DNA from: Arthrobacter sp. APC 3897
Lineage (GTDB): Bacteria; Actinomycetota; Actinomycetes; Actinomycetales; Micrococcaceae
NCBI RefSeq assembly: GCF_030407495.1
Contig: NZ_JASDDG010000015.1
Location: 25,216-89,215, forward strand
Length of the DNA stretch: 64,000 bases
Direction of reading: 5' to 3'
Within the stretch, counting starts at the first letter, position 1; each line of letters opens with the position of its first letter. The translations under genes and the position numbers were made by a program. Positions 28,495-38,342 of the stretch are shown here, piece by piece. The notes under the pieces are model-generated. The model made no database searches and was not told the DNA's origin. It saw only the letters and a list, made by a program, of their open reading frames with translations.

Positions 28495-29058
28495 TCAGTT
28501 TTGGGCCGAAAACCTTGAGGCGACGCGCTGAAACGCTGCGGCGGGCAGAACCGCCCCCTGCCGCCTGATGGTGGCCGGATCCAGCTGCAGCACGCGGTCC
28601 AGCTTAACCTCACTCGGCCGGCCCCGGCTGTCCCAGGGGCCGGTGCCAACATCCACGTAGTCCGGATCGGACTCCCGGCCGTTGTTGCGGTCGCGGGTGG
28701 TCATCATGAGGGCGAGCAGCCGGGAGCCGCTGCGGCCAATCAGCAGCACCGGGCGGTCCTTGCCCTGGGAATAGTCGTCCTCATAGGGAACCCAGGCCCA
28801 CACCACTTCGCCGGGATCGGGAGATCCGTCCGGGGACGGGGCGTAAACGGGAGTGACTTTTCCCCGGTAGTCCCCGGGATAGGCGGATGACCTGGACGCC
28901 GGCTTGGGAGCAGCCGTCCTGCTGCGGGCGGCGGGGGCTCCGGCACTGGAGCGGTGCGGCTTGCGTGCGGTTCGGGAACCGGAGCCGGCTGCGGGACGCG
29001 TCAGCAGGCGGATGGCCGTGCGGGCCAGGGAAAGAAAGGATCGGTTGGAGAAGGACAT
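28495..29058 (-). CDS. MazF/PemK-like protein with N-terminal extension, no antitoxin
   Basis: A 187-residue protein whose C-terminal 115 residues show the MazF/PemK SH3-like barrel: PDPGEVVWAWVPYEDDYSQG (about 81-100), KDRPVLLIGRSGSRLLALMMTT (about 101-122), and SEVKLDRVLQLDPATIRR (about 150-167). The first 60 residues are basic and Ser/Pro/Ala-rich, starting with an amphipathic stretch (SLARTAIRLLTR). No antitoxin-sized gene is on either side: rpsT is downstream and lepA divergent. It may be an orphan mRNA interferase or a domesticated non-toxic relative; orphan PemK-like genes of this form are common in Actinobacteria. Confidence 0.72.
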   Translation of the reverse strand: MSFSNRSFLSLARTAIRLLTRPAAGSGSRTARKPHRSSAGAPAARSRTAAPKPASRSSAYPGDYRGKVTPVYAPSPDGSPDPGEVVWAWVPYEDDYSQGKDRPVLLIGRSGSRLLALMMTTRDRNNGRESDPDYVDVGTGPWDSRGRPSEVKLDRVLQLDPATIRRQGAVLPAAAFQRVASRFSAQN

Positions 29059-29148
29059 GAGCCCACGCTAATACGTTCTGCGGTTCCAGCGCGGGCTGGC
29101 ATTCGTGGGAGACTGTTAATTCAGCAGTTAAAACCACCAGGAAAAACG

Positions 29149-29202
29149 ATGAACCGAGCCTTGTCCGGTTCCGGCACGCGGCCTGCGCCGCAGCCGCCGT
29201 GA
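29149..29202 (+). CDS. Possible 17-codon upstream ORF before lepA
   Basis: ATG at 29149 preceded by CCAGGAAAAACG encodes MNRALSGSGTRPAPQPP and stops 30 bases before the lepA start. The AGGA site is acceptable. No repeated amino acid suggests attenuation. It may be a small leader or chance. Confidence 0.22.
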   Translation: MNRALSGSGTRPAPQPP

Positions 29203-29232
29203 AGTCCTGTGAACAGTAAAGGAACCGCCACA

Positions 29233-31086
29233 GTGTCACCTATGGCCCGCTTCTCACCGGTGCCTGCCGCGACGGATCCGGCGATCATCAGAAATTTCTG
29301 CATCATCGCCCACATCGACCACGGCAAGTCCACCCTGGCCGACCGCATGCTCCAGTCCACCGGCGTCGTCGAGCACCGGAACATGAAGGCCCAGTATCTG
29401 GACCGCATGGACATTGAGCGCGAACGCGGCATCACCATCAAGTCGCAGGCCGTGCGCATGCCGTGGGAGCTCGACGGCGAGTCCTACGCCCTGAACATGA
29501 TCGACACCCCGGGCCACGTGGACTTCACCTACGAGGTTTCCCGTTCCCTGGCCGCGTGCGAAGGCGCCGTGCTGCTGGTGGACGCAGCCCAGGGCATTGA
29601 GGCCCAGACGCTGGCCAACCTCTACCTGGCGATGGAGAACGACCTCACCATCATTCCGGTCCTGAACAAGATCGACCTCCCGGCGGCGCAGCCGGAGAAG
29701 TACGCCGAGGAGCTGGCAAAGCTGATCGGCGGCGATCCGGAGGACGTCCTGCGTGTCTCCGGCAAGACCGGCGTGGGCGTCGAAGACCTGCTGGACCAGA
29801 TCGTCCGGGAGATTCCTGCTCCGGTGGGCGATCCCAATGCTCCCGCCCGTGCCATGATTTTCGACTCCGTGTATGACACCTACCGCGGCGTTGTCACCTA
29901 TGTGCGTGTGGTGGACGGCAAGCTCTCGCCGCGCGAACGCATCCAGATGATGTCCACCCGGGCCAGCCACGAGCTGCTCGAAATCGGTGTCAGCTCCCCG
30001 GAACCCACACCGTCCAAGGGCCTTGGCGTCGGCGAGGTGGGCTACCTGATCACCGGTGTGAAGGACGTGCGCCTGTCCAAGGTTGGTGACACCGTCACCA
30101 ACCTGGCCAAGCCGGCCTCCGAATCGCTGCCCGGTTACGCCGATCCCAAGCCCATGGTCTTCTCCGGCCTGTATCCCATCGACGGCGCCGATTACCCGGT
30201 ACTGCGCGACGCCCTGGAAAAGCTCATGCTCAACGACGCCGCGCTGGTTTACGAGCCCGAGACATCGGCGGCGCTCGGCTTCGGCTTCCGCGTGGGCTTC
30301 CTGGGCCTGCTGCACCTGGAAATCACCCGGGAGCGCCTGGAGCGCGAGTACAACCTGGACCTGATCTCCACCGCGCCCAACGTGGAGTATGAGGTGACGC
30401 TTGAGGACAAGAAGGTGGTCACGGTCACCAACCCCAGCGAGTACCCCGAAGGCAAGATCAAAGAGGTCCGCGAGCCGATGGTTTCGGCCACGATCCTGGC
30501 CCCGAATGAATTTGTCGGCGCCATCATGGAGCTGTGCCAGGCCCGGCGCGGCGTCCTGGGCGGCATGGATTACCTTTCCGAGGACCGGGTGGAGATCCGG
30601 TACCGCCTGCCGCTGGCCGAGATTGTCTTCGACTTCTTCGACATTCTCAAATCCAAGACCCGCGGCTACGCCTCGCTGGACTGGAAGGCCGACGGCGAAC
30701 AGGTTGCCGACCTGGTTAAGGTGGACATCCTGCTGCAGGGCGAACAGGTGGATGCGTTCAGCTCCATCACGCACAAGGACAAGGCCTACTCCTACGGTGT
30801 CATGATGACGGGCAAGCTGCGCGAACTCATTCCCCGCCAGCAGTTTGAGGTCCCCATCCAGGCGGCCATCGGCTCCCGCATCATTGCCCGCGAATCCATC
30901 CGCGCCATCCGCAAGGATGTGCTGGCCAAGTGCTACGGCGGTGACATCAGCCGTAAGCGCAAGCTGCTGGAAAAGCAGAAGGAAGGCAAGAAGCGCATGA
31001 AGATGGTGGGCCGCGTGGAAGTTCCGCAGGAAGCCTTCGTGGCCGCACTTTCCTCCGACGAGTCCAAGGATAAAGCCAAGAAGTGA
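29233..31086 (+). CDS. lepA: Elongation factor 4 (LepA)
   Basis: A 617-residue translational GTPase that back-translocates or remodels ribosomes. G1 is AHIDHGKST (26-34), G2/G3 regions include [13 protein letters not shown] and DTPGHVDF, G4 is LNKIDLP. Domains II, III and V (EF-G-like) follow, then the LepA-specific C-terminal domain, with [20 protein letters not shown] and [19 protein letters not shown] near the end. The GTG at 29233 gives normal length and has AAAGGA upstream; GTG 29209 and ATG 29242 are alternatives. hemW overlaps the stop by four bases. Confidence 0.96.
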   Translation: MSPMARFSPVPAATDPAIIRNFCIIAHIDHGKSTLADRMLQSTGVVEHRNMKAQYLDRMDIERERGITIKSQAVRMPWELDGESYALNMIDTPGHVDFTYEVSRSLAACEGAVLLVDAAQGIEAQTLANLYLAMENDLTIIPVLNKIDLPAAQPEKYAEELAKLIGGDPEDVLRVSGKTGVGVEDLLDQIVREIPAPVGDPNAPARAMIFDSVYDTYRGVVTYVRVVDGKLSPRERIQMMSTRASHELLEIGVSSPEPTPSKGLGVGEVGYLITGVKDVRLSKVGDTVTNLAKPASESLPGYADPKPMVFSGLYPIDGADYPVLRDALEKLMLNDAALVYEPETSAALGFGFRVGFLGLLHLEITRERLEREYNLDLISTAPNVEYEVTLEDKKVVTVTNPSEYPEGKIKEVREPMVSATILAPNEFVGAIMELCQARRGVLGGMDYLSEDRVEIRYRLPLAEIVFDFFDILKSKTRGYASLDWKADGEQVADLVKVDILLQGEQVDAFSSITHKDKAYSYGVMMTGKLRELIPRQQFEVPIQAAIGSRIIARESIRAIRKDVLAKCYGGDISRKRKLLEKQKEGKKRMKMVGRVEVPQEAFVAALSSDESKDKAKK

Positions 31087-32315
31087 CACCCAGCGCATTA
31101 CCCCTCGGAGACCCGGCTCCCGCCGACGGTCTCCTGCCCGCCCAGGCTGCGGACGGAGCAGCGGACCGGAAGTTTGGTCTGTATGTCCACATCCCGTTCT
31201 GTTCCGTCCGCTGCGGCTACTGCGACTTCAATACCTACACCGCCACGGAGCTGGGCGGCGGTGCCTCGCAGGCTGCCTACGGCGGCACAGCGGAGCAGGA
31301 AGTGCGCTTCGCCGCCCGTGCGCTGAAGGCATCGGGTCTTCCGGACCGGAAGATGGGAACCGTGTTCTTCGGCGGCGGCACCCCCACCCTGCTGCCCGCG
31401 GAGGACCTCGCAGGGATCCTGAAAACCGCCGTCGATATGTGGGGCCTGGAACCGGGGGCCGAGGTCACCACCGAAGCCAACCCCGATTCGGTCACCCCCG
31501 CCTCGCTGCAGTTGCTGGCAGACGCCGGCTTCACCCGGGTGTCCTTCGGCATGCAGTCCGCGGTGCCGCACGTGCTCGCAGTGCTGGATCGCACGCACAC
31601 GCCGTCGCGGGTTCCCGAGGCCGTGAAATGGGCGCGCGACGCCGGCCTGAAGGTGAGTGTTGACCTGATCTACGGCACGCCGGGGGAGTCCCTGGCGGAC
31701 TGGGAAATCTCCGTCAAGGAGGCCCTAAGCTACGAGCCGGACCACATTTCGGCCTACGCCCTGATCATTGAGGACGGGACCAAGCTCGCCGCCCGGATGC
31801 GGCGCGGTGAAGTCCCGCCGATCGACGACGACGACCACGCGGACAAATACCTGCTTGCCGACGAACTGATGACCGCCGCCGGACTGTCCTGGTATGAAGT
31901 GAGCAACTGGGCACGCACCCCCGCGGACCAGTGCCGGCACAACCTGGCCTACTGGCGCAGCGACGACTGGTGGGGCATCGGGCCGGGGGCCCATTCCCAT
32001 GCCGGCGGCGTGCGCTGGTGGAACGCCAAGCACCCCACCGCGTATGCGCAGCGGCTCGCCGCCGGGGAGTCACCCGCCGTCGGACGCGAAACCCTCGACG
32101 CCGAAACCCGGTACGTGGAAGACGTCATGCTGCGCACCCGGCTGGCCGAAGGCCTGGAGCTGTCCCGGCTCAAGGATTCCGGCCGGCTCGCCGTGGCCGG
32201 GTTGATGGCCGACGGCCTGGTGGATCCGCACGCGGCGCTGGCGGGCCGCGTGCTGCTGACGTCCAAGGGCCGCCTGCTGGCGGACGCCGTCGTCCGCCGC
32301 CTGCTTCCGGACTAG
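31083..32315 (+). CDS. hemW: Radical SAM protein HemW (CPO III-like; heme chaperone)
   Basis: A 410-residue radical SAM protein, formerly called oxygen-independent coproporphyrinogen III oxidase, now viewed as a heme chaperone. The CX3CX2C cluster motif is CSVRCGYC (Cys 40, 44, 47). The SAM-binding [10 protein letters not shown] (about 97-106) and the HemW-type segment [14 protein letters not shown] (about 197-210) follow, with the C-terminal HemN domain after about 290. The GTG overlaps lepA by GTGA, so translation is coupled; lepA-hemW is a widely kept pair. Confidence 0.93.
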   Translation: MTPSALPLGDPAPADGLLPAQAADGAADRKFGLYVHIPFCSVRCGYCDFNTYTATELGGGASQAAYGGTAEQEVRFAARALKASGLPDRKMGTVFFGGGTPTLLPAEDLAGILKTAVDMWGLEPGAEVTTEANPDSVTPASLQLLADAGFTRVSFGMQSAVPHVLAVLDRTHTPSRVPEAVKWARDAGLKVSVDLIYGTPGESLADWEISVKEALSYEPDHISAYALIIEDGTKLAARMRRGEVPPIDDDDHADKYLLADELMTAAGLSWYEVSNWARTPADQCRHNLAYWRSDDWWGIGPGAHSHAGGVRWWNAKHPTAYAQRLAAGESPAVGRETLDAETRYVEDVMLRTRLAEGLELSRLKDSGRLAVAGLMADGLVDPHAALAGRVLLTSKGRLLADAVVRRLLPD

Positions 32316-32361
32316 CCCCTGAACGAGCGCCGCCTGGCACCGTGCCGGCAAAACGCGCGTG

Positions 32362-32790
32362 CTACGGGATGCGGCGCAGGTTCAGCGGGTAGCGGTACGG
32401 CCGGCCGCGGTTGCACTCGATGCCGGCGATCACTGAGGACACCGCGATGGCAACCCACAGCAGGGCGTTTGTGATCGCAAAGACCCAGCCGATCACCGGA
32501 ATGAAGGACAGCAGCCAGGCCACCATGGCAATGATGGTGGGGGGAAGCGTGAAGTTCAGCGCTTCCTTGGACTCCTGGGCCGTGAACGGGCCGCGGTCGC
32601 GGAACACCAAGTAGATGATCAACGAGGGGATGAAGCCCAGAATGCCGCCGAAATGCGCCATGGTGGCCCACTGGCGATCCTCGGAAGCGGTGAGGGGCAG
32701 CGCGTTGGCCGGTGCGCCCTGATAGGGCGGACGCTGGCCCGGAGCCCGGTCGTCGGGGCGGTGCTGGTCATTCTGACGGATGTTCGACAC
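32362..32790 (-). CDS. DUF4870 small membrane protein
   Basis: A 142-residue membrane protein. The first 40 residues are polar and Pro/Gln-rich. Then come DRQWATMAHFGGILGFIPSL, the characteristic DUF4870 opening, and three hydrophobic stretches (about 45-62, 80-110, 105-130), with KEALNFTLPPTIIAMVAWLL and a terminal NRGRPYRYPLNLRRIP. Function unknown. GTG start at 32790 with AAGGAA seven bases before it. Convergent with hemW. Confidence 0.82.
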   Translation of the reverse strand: MSNIRQNDQHRPDDRAPGQRPPYQGAPANALPLTASEDRQWATMAHFGGILGFIPSLIIYLVFRDRGPFTAQESKEALNFTLPPTIIAMVAWLLSFIPVIGWVFAITNALLWVAIAVSSVIAGIECNRGRPYRYPLNLRRIP

Positions 32791-32959
32791 TGCTGTTTCC
32801 TTTTGACTCTGGACGCCTGGGTCTTGCCTTGCGGGGCACGCGCTGTGACTCCCGGTGCCCGGAGAATCGGTGCGGATCCAGGCCGTCCGGCTGCTGCATA
32901 TCTCATCTAGGTTACTGGCTGGAAGACCCCCAGCCCGCAACGGCGCGGCGGTGCAGCCG

Positions 32960-33802
32960 CTAAGGCACGGTGAGGAAGTCAATAACTTCCTCCACCCGGC
33001 CCAGCAGCGACGGCTCCAAATCAGCATACGAGCTGACGCTGCCCAACAGTTTTTTCCAGCCGACGGCAACATCGGTGTGGTCCCGGTGCGGCCAGCCGAG
33101 GCCTTTGAGGATGCCCGTTTTCCAGTCCTCGTGGCGGGGTACCACGGGCCAGGCAGCCAGGCCGATGGTCTGCGGCTTAATGGCCTGCCAGACGTCCACA
33201 TACGGGTGGCCCACAATCAGCACATTGCCGCGGGCGCCGGGAACGGCCATGGCTTCGGCGGCAATCCGGGATTCCTTGGAGCCGGAGACCAAATGGTCCA
33301 CCAGGATGCCCAGCCGGCGTCCGGGGCCCGGGCTGAACTCCCGCACCGCTGAATACAGGTCATCCACTCCGTGCAGGGGCTCGACGACGATTCCCTCCAC
33401 ACGCAGGTCGTCGCCCCACACCTTTTCCACCAGCTCGGCGTCGTGCTTGCCTTCCACCCAGATACGGCTGGCCCTGGCGGTGCGCGCCCGGACGTTATCC
33501 ACCCGGACGGAACCCGACGCTGTCCGGCGGGACGCAGGGGCCGCAGCTTTGACGGCAGGAACCACCTCCACCGGCTCGCCGTCCACAAGGAACCCGAACC
33601 CCAGCTCGAAGGATTTTGTCTTGCCGCGCCGGTCCTCCAGGACCATCAGGTGCAGGCCCCCGGACTTCTCGACCCGCACCACGGCGCCAACCCAGCCGCT
33701 CTGCACGTCTTCAAGCACGAGCCCGATCTCGGCGGGCACTGCGGGCAACACCCGCCGGGCAGGGGCGGTGATGTCCTGCGGGCCCCACGAAAAATTCGAC
33801 AC
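32960..33802 (-). CDS. DUF3097 protein, Toprim-like core
   Basis: A 280-residue actinobacterial conserved protein. An N-terminal SH3-like region (LVLEDVQSGWVGAVVRVEKSG) is followed by RIWVEGKHDAELVEKVWGDD (about 106-125), GVDDL, GRRLGILVDHLVSGSKESRI and GHPYVDVWQAIKPQ. The Glu of VEGKxD and the DH pair are laid out like Toprim domains of RNase M5/DnaG type; this is my inference from motif order. The product may act on RNA or DNA. A GTG at 33802 is the likely start (VSNFSWGPQD). It is divergent from hrcA across the CIRCE element. Confidence 0.75.
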   Translation of the reverse strand: MSNFSWGPQDITAPARRVLPAVPAEIGLVLEDVQSGWVGAVVRVEKSGGLHLMVLEDRRGKTKSFELGFGFLVDGEPVEVVPAVKAAAPASRRTASGSVRVDNVRARTARASRIWVEGKHDAELVEKVWGDDLRVEGIVVEPLHGVDDLYSAVREFSPGPGRRLGILVDHLVSGSKESRIAAEAMAVPGARGNVLIVGHPYVDVWQAIKPQTIGLAAWPVVPRHEDWKTGILKGLGWPHRDHTDVAVGWKKLLGSVSSYADLEPSLLGRVEEVIDFLTVP

Positions 33803-33904
33803 GGGTGTATCCCTCACTTTGATTTGCGGTTGGTTCCTGCGCGGATTCGGCACGTGCGGGCACGGGCTCCTCAATGCTAGCAACGCCGCCGATCCGTATT
33901 AGAC

Positions 33905-33931
33905 TTAGCACTTGGGCATGGTGAGTGCTAA
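33905..33931. promoter_or_regulatory. CIRCE element (HrcA operator)
   Basis: TTAGCACTT, nine-base spacer, GAGTGCTAA: the CIRCE consensus is TTAGCACTC-N9-GAGTGCTAA, so only the ninth base of the left arm differs. It lies 86 bases before the hrcA ATG and about 100 bases from the divergent DUF3097 start. HrcA binds CIRCE as a dimer to repress heat-shock genes, so hrcA-dnaJ is autoregulated, and DUF3097 may be affected. Confidence 0.95.
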
Positions 33932-34017
33932 CCAGCCCGCCGCCAATTTATAGGCCTGTTCGGGGTTGCTGTCAGGAAATCAGCACCGCGCAGGAGATCA
34001 GCAAAGGAGGGAAAACC

Positions 34018-35031
34018 ATGAGTGAGCCACGCAGACTCGAGGTGCTCCGGGCCATTGTTGAGGACTACGTACATTCGCGGGAACCCGTTGGGTCCAAGGC
34101 CCTGGTGGAGCGCCACCAGCTGGGCGTATCCAGCGCCACCATCCGCAATGACATGGCGGCGCTTGAGGAAGAGGGCCTGATTGTGGCCCCCCACACGTCT
34201 GCCGGCCGCATCCCTACTGACAAGGGATACCGCCTTTTCGTGGACCGGATATCGGACGTCAAGCCGCTCTCCGCTGCTGAGCGCAAGGCCATCCAGACCC
34301 TGCTCGAGGGAGCGGAGGATCTCGATGACGTCATGGAACGGACCGTTCGGCTGCTCTCGCAGCTGACCAACCAGGTGGCCGTGGTGCAGTATCCGCATCT
34401 GGGCAATGCCAAGGTCCGCCACATCGAATTTGTCCTGCTGGCACCGGCCCAGGTGCTGGTAGTCCTGATTTCCACCACCGGACGGGTGGAGCAGCGGGTC
34501 ATCACCGTTCCCGACCAGGTGACCGAACCGGACCTGCTTGAACTGCGCCAGCATTTCCTCTCTGCGCTTAGCGGTACGCCGCTGACCCGGATTACCGGAC
34601 AGCTGGCCGACTGCCTCGCCCTGGTTCCCGCTCAGAAGAGGCGGAATGCCGCGGCGCTGGCACACTCCCTGGAGCAGCTGGCCGGAATCAACCGGGAAGA
34701 CCGCATGGTCATGGCAGGCACCGCCAATCTGGCCCGTTCCACAGTAGACTTTCCCCTGACGATCGGCCCCATCCTGGAGGCACTTGAGGAACAGGTCGTC
34801 ATGCTTCGGCTGTTGTCGGAAATGGAACAGGACGCCAGGGGCGTCTCGGTGCGGATTGGCCGGGAAAACCCGCACGGATCCCTCGCGGAGGCCTCAGTTG
34901 TGGCCACCGGTTACGGACCCGATTCTTCGGCAAAGGTGGGGGTGCTGGGACCAACCCGGATGGACTACCCCAACACGATGGCCACGGTGCGCGCCGTAGC
35001 CCGATACCTTTCCCGAATACTGAACAACTAA
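34018..35031 (+). CDS. hrcA: Heat-inducible transcription repressor HrcA
   Basis: A 337-residue repressor of class I heat-shock genes. An N-terminal winged helix ([20 protein letters not shown], 5-24; [20 protein letters not shown], about 36-55; [17 protein letters not shown]) is followed by a GAF-like domain and a dimerisation domain with [17 protein letters not shown]. The start at 34018 has AAAGGAGG before it and is preferred over upstream in-frame codons inside the CIRCE region. dnaJ follows after a 135-base gap containing a strong hairpin. Confidence 0.97.
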   Translation: MSEPRRLEVLRAIVEDYVHSREPVGSKALVERHQLGVSSATIRNDMAALEEEGLIVAPHTSAGRIPTDKGYRLFVDRISDVKPLSAAERKAIQTLLEGAEDLDDVMERTVRLLSQLTNQVAVVQYPHLGNAKVRHIEFVLLAPAQVLVVLISTTGRVEQRVITVPDQVTEPDLLELRQHFLSALSGTPLTRITGQLADCLALVPAQKRRNAAALAHSLEQLAGINREDRMVMAGTANLARSTVDFPLTIGPILEALEEQVVMLRLLSEMEQDARGVSVRIGRENPHGSLAEASVVATGYGPDSSAKVGVLGPTRMDYPNTMATVRAVARYLSRILNN

Positions 35032-35058
35032 AAACGTTAGACGAAGACAGCAGCAGTA

Positions 35059-35096
35059 CACCGGCTGCCGCCGCCCGCGGGTGGCAGCAGCCGGTG
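35059..35096 (+). repeat. GC-rich hairpin between hrcA and dnaJ
   Basis: CACCGGCTGC (35059-35068) pairs perfectly with 35087-35096, with further partial pairing inside the 18-base loop. No T-run follows. It could act as a partial terminator or an RNA stability/processing element that sets different hrcA and dnaJ levels. Confidence 0.55.
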
Positions 35097-35166
35097 GACG
35101 CCTCCGGACGGAGGGTGACGCGGTGAAAACGCGGACACTGCCAATTACAGGAAGCGATGTGCACGA

Positions 35167-36309
35167 GTGAGCGATCACTATCAGGTCCTGGGCGTCGGAC
35201 GCGACGCCACGGGCGAAGAAATCAAGAAGGCGTACCGGAAGCTTGCCCGCAAGCTTCACCCGGACGTTAACTCCGCTCCCGGGGCGCAGGACGAGTTCAA
35301 GGCCGTGACCCATGCCTACGAGGTGCTCGCGGACCCGCAGAAACGCCGCATCTACGACACCACCGGCAACGAGAACGGCAATGACAACGGCTTCGGCGGC
35401 GGCGCCGGCTTCGGAGGCCAGAACTTCGGCTTCCAGGACATCTTCGACACCTTCTTCGGCGGCGGTGGCGGTGGCGGCGGCCGGGGGCCGGCCTCACGGA
35501 CGCGCCGCGGCCAGGATGCCCTGATCAACGTACGCATCGACTTGAAGGATGCCGTCTTCGGCACCAACAAGAAGATCGAGGTTGATACGGCGGTCACCTG
35601 CCCCACCTGTGACGGAAGCTGCTGCCAGCCGGGAACCTCCCCGCGGACCTGCGACATTTGCCACGGATCCGGCCAGGTGCAGCGCGCCGTGCGCTCCATC
35701 CTCGGTCAGGTCATGACCAGCGCGCCGTGCGGTTCCTGCCAGGGGTACGGCACCGTTATCCCCGACCCGTGCCACGAATGCGCCGGCGAGGGCCGCGTGC
35801 GCAGCCGCCGTACCCTGAACATCAAGATCCCCGCCGGTGTAGCCACCGGCACCCGCATCCAGCTGGGCGGACAGGGTGAAGCCGGAACCGCCGGCGGACC
35901 CCAGGGTGACCTGTACGTCGAAATCCGCGTCAACGCCGATCCCACCTTTGTCCGCGAAGGCGATGACCTGCACGCAACGCTGACCGTTCCCATGACTGCG
36001 GCGGCGCTTGGTTCCTCCATCAACTTCGAGACGTTCGACGGCGACCGGGAGATTACGGTCAAGGCCGGCACCCAGTCCGGGGAAGTCACCACCCTCAAGG
36101 GCCTGGGCGTGACCCATCTGCGCGGCTACGGCCGGGGGGACCTGCTGGTTCACCTGCACGTGGAAACCCCGCAGAAGCTTGATGCCGAGCAGGAGGAGCT
36201 GCTGCGCAAGCTCGCCCAGCTGCGCGGTGAAGAATATGCCGAGGGCCGTCTGGCCGGAAACGGCACCGGCGTCTTTGCCCGGCTGCGGGACCGCCTGGGC
36301 AACCACTGA
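35167..36309 (+). CDS. dnaJ: Chaperone DnaJ
   Basis: A 380-residue J-protein co-chaperone that stimulates DnaK ATPase. J-domain at 1-65 with the HPD motif (KLHPDVNS), a Gly/Phe-rich region (about 74-110), four zinc-binding CxxCxGxG-type repeats ([31 protein letters not shown]; about 145-215), and the C-terminal peptide-binding domains. The first zinc repeat reads CDGSCC, not CxGxG, a mild variation. GTG start. It is the hrcA-linked DnaJ (often called DnaJ2); rsmE begins one base after its stop. Confidence 0.96.
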   Translation: MSDHYQVLGVGRDATGEEIKKAYRKLARKLHPDVNSAPGAQDEFKAVTHAYEVLADPQKRRIYDTTGNENGNDNGFGGGAGFGGQNFGFQDIFDTFFGGGGGGGGRGPASRTRRGQDALINVRIDLKDAVFGTNKKIEVDTAVTCPTCDGSCCQPGTSPRTCDICHGSGQVQRAVRSILGQVMTSAPCGSCQGYGTVIPDPCHECAGEGRVRSRRTLNIKIPAGVATGTRIQLGGQGEAGTAGGPQGDLYVEIRVNADPTFVREGDDLHATLTVPMTAAALGSSINFETFDGDREITVKAGTQSGEVTTLKGLGVTHLRGYGRGDLLVHLHVETPQKLDAEQEELLRKLAQLRGEEYAEGRLAGNGTGVFARLRDRLGNH

Positions 36310-36310
36310 C

Positions 36311-37075
36311 ATGACCAACCCGATCTTCTTCGGCGACCCGGATTCCGTCCGGGCCGCCGAAGCCGGTTCATGCTTTGTCCTTGAAGGGGCTGAAGCCCAC
36401 CACGCCGTCGCCGTGAAACGGCTCGCCCCGGGGGAGCCCGTGGACATTGTGGACGGCGCCGGACGCCGGCTCACGGGTACGGTTGCCGCTGCCGGGCCGT
36501 CCCGGCTGGAGGTTGCGGTGGAATCCGTCACCGAGGAAGACAAAGCCGCGGATCAGCTGATCCTGGTCCAGGCCCTCGCCAAGGGCGGCCGGGACGAGCA
36601 GGCCGTCGAAGCAGCTACCGAGCTGGGCGTGCAGGCGGTGATTCCGTGGCAGTCCGAGCGGAGCATCGTGCGCTGGCGGGCTGACAAAGCTGCCAAGGGG
36701 CAGGCGAAATGGCAGGGCATCCTCACGGCGGCGGCTAAGCAGTCCCGCCGGTCCCGGATTCCCGTAGCCGAAGAGATGCTGGAGACCAAGGCGCTGGTGC
36801 GCAGGCTGGCGGATGTTGATCTGGTGCTCGTGCTTCACGAAGAGGCCGACGGCGCGCTGGTGCCGGCGGTGGAGCAGGCACGGCTCCGCTGCGGCGGACG
36901 GCCGCTGAGCATTGCCGTGGTGGTGGGGCCTGAAGGCGGAATCAGCGGTGCTGAAGTTCAGCTCCTGCGTTCGGAGGGTGCCGTGGCGGTCCGGTTGGGG
37001 CAGCACGTCCTTCGTTCATCCACCGCCGGTCCCGCGGCGCTGGCCGTCCTGAATTACGCGCTGGGCCGCTGGTAA
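36311..37075 (+). CDS. rsmE: 16S rRNA (uracil-1498-N3)-methyltransferase RsmE
   Basis: A 254-residue SPOUT methyltransferase that methylates U1498 of 16S rRNA with AdoMet. The N-terminal PUA-like domain (EGAEAHHAVAVKRLAPGEPV) precedes the trefoil-knot domain with LVQALAKGGRDEQAVEAATELGVQ (about 79-102), VGPEGGISGAEV (about 206-217) and the closing LGQHVLRSSTAGPAALAVLN. The ATG at 36311 follows the dnaJ stop directly, the usual pairing. Confidence 0.95.
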   Translation: MTNPIFFGDPDSVRAAEAGSCFVLEGAEAHHAVAVKRLAPGEPVDIVDGAGRRLTGTVAAAGPSRLEVAVESVTEEDKAADQLILVQALAKGGRDEQAVEAATELGVQAVIPWQSERSIVRWRADKAAKGQAKWQGILTAAAKQSRRSRIPVAEEMLETKALVRRLADVDLVLVLHEEADGALVPAVEQARLRCGGRPLSIAVVVGPEGGISGAEVQLLRSEGAVAVRLGQHVLRSSTAGPAALAVLNYALGRW

Positions 37076-37109
37076 ACCGCGGCGCCGGCCAACCCGTGAG
37101 AAAACCCGC

Positions 37110-38048
37110 CTAATTCACGTCGGAGTAAACAGTGACCCGCTTGGAGTCCTCATCCGCGCGTTCGGCTCCGTGGAAGACACTCACGCTGTATTCGCCGGGT
37201 GACAGGTCAACGCTGAAATTGTAGAGCGACGTTCCGCCCGTGGGTGCGTCCAGTTCGGCATAACCGGTCTGGACGGCATCCTCGGCGGGCCGGCCGTCAA
37301 CAATTGGTTCGACCCGCCAGGAGATCTGGCCGCCTTCCGACACTGCTGCCCCGTGAACCCGGAGCGAAGGCCCGGTTCCGTCCCCCTGCTGCGGATCAAT
37401 AATCCAGATCGGGGCCACCAGCGAGGCATCCCGCTCCAGCTGCCCGTCCAGGGACTCATGCCCGAAGGCCCGGTAACCCGCCTTGCCATCCACCAGCAGC
37501 ACTACGGAGGGGGCGTGCCCCACGGTGGTGAGCCCTGCGTTCGAGGCTGCAGCGGTGGCGGTATAAACGAGCTGCTGGACGGCACGGTGCGCCATTCCGG
37601 CATCCAGGGAGGTCTTGAAAGCGTCCGAGGAGATATCAACGGTGATGACATTCTTGCCGGAGATCGAAGCCGTGACGCTGCCGGCCGTGCTCCAGGGATT
37701 GAAATAGTCGGGGTCAGCCGGTCTGTCGGACGTCATGGCAACCACGGCCTCGACTATCGGATCCCCGCTTGTTTCGGCGGGCTGGAACTCCCGGTAGAGG
37801 TGAACATCCGAACCGTTCACTCCGAGCCAGTAGACCGGAACGCGTCCCGGCGCCGGCTTCCCCTCCGAGGGGGCCGTCACACTCAGCGACGCGGATAAGG
37901 AACCGGCAGCCTCGTCGAAGTGCGTGGGCATGGACGTGGTGGGAGTGGCTGCCACGACGCCGCAGCCGCTGAGGAGGAGCGAAGATGCTGCCAGCACGCC
38001 CGGGATAATCCGGTGGTGCGGCCGGAGCCGGCGCGGTGCTTCAGGCAT
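37110..38048 (-). CDS. Lipoprotein with GerMN and Gmad2-like domains
   Basis: A 312-residue predicted lipoprotein: positive N-terminus, hydrophobic stretch and lipobox LLSGC (Cys about 29). The GerMN domain runs about 70-180 (VPVYWLGVNGSDVHLYREF; VVAMTSDRPADPDYFNPWST; ISSDAFKTSLDAGMAHRAVQ), then a Gmad2-like Ig-fold region (IWIIDPQQGDGTGPSLRVHG to the end). GerMN proteins in non-spore-formers are surface lipoproteins of unknown role, often linked to envelope sensing. Here there is no adjacent two-component system. It is divergent from phoH. Confidence 0.8.
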   Translation of the reverse strand: MPEAPRRLRPHHRIIPGVLAASSLLLSGCGVVAATPTTSMPTHFDEAAGSLSASLSVTAPSEGKPAPGRVPVYWLGVNGSDVHLYREFQPAETSGDPIVEAVVAMTSDRPADPDYFNPWSTAGSVTASISGKNVITVDISSDAFKTSLDAGMAHRAVQQLVYTATAAASNAGLTTVGHAPSVVLLVDGKAGYRAFGHESLDGQLERDASLVAPIWIIDPQQGDGTGPSLRVHGAAVSEGGQISWRVEPIVDGRPAEDAVQTGYAELDAPTGGTSLYNFSVDLSPGEYSVSVFHGAERADEDSKRVTVYSDVN

Positions 38049-38342
38049 AATTCTGTCCTCCCTTCGCTGAACGTTTATCCCAGCTTGGCATATGCGAATG
38101 GCCGGATTAGCGCTCTTAACCGTCCTGCGACCGGACTGAGACCCGATTGAGACCCGGCGTCCGGAGCGCCGGCGGCCGCATCAGGCACCGCTGTTGACAA
38201 AACACCTCACCTGCAGGAGCAGACGGCCGCTGCCGTATCAAGTAATATTGAAGTGCCTGTCTTAACTTGCCGGCACACCACACTAAGCATCAACAACTCA
38301 CTCTTCAAAAGGGGCGATGAAAGGCCTGGGAAGGCCGAATAT

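Noticed and set aside
29254..31098. A 614-residue minus-strand frame opposite lepA
   Set aside because: Pure shadow of lepA; no motif and no ribosome site.
38194..38248. TTGACA and TAATAT as a phoH promoter pair
   Set aside because: The two hexamers are 43 bases apart, much too far for one sigma-70 promoter.
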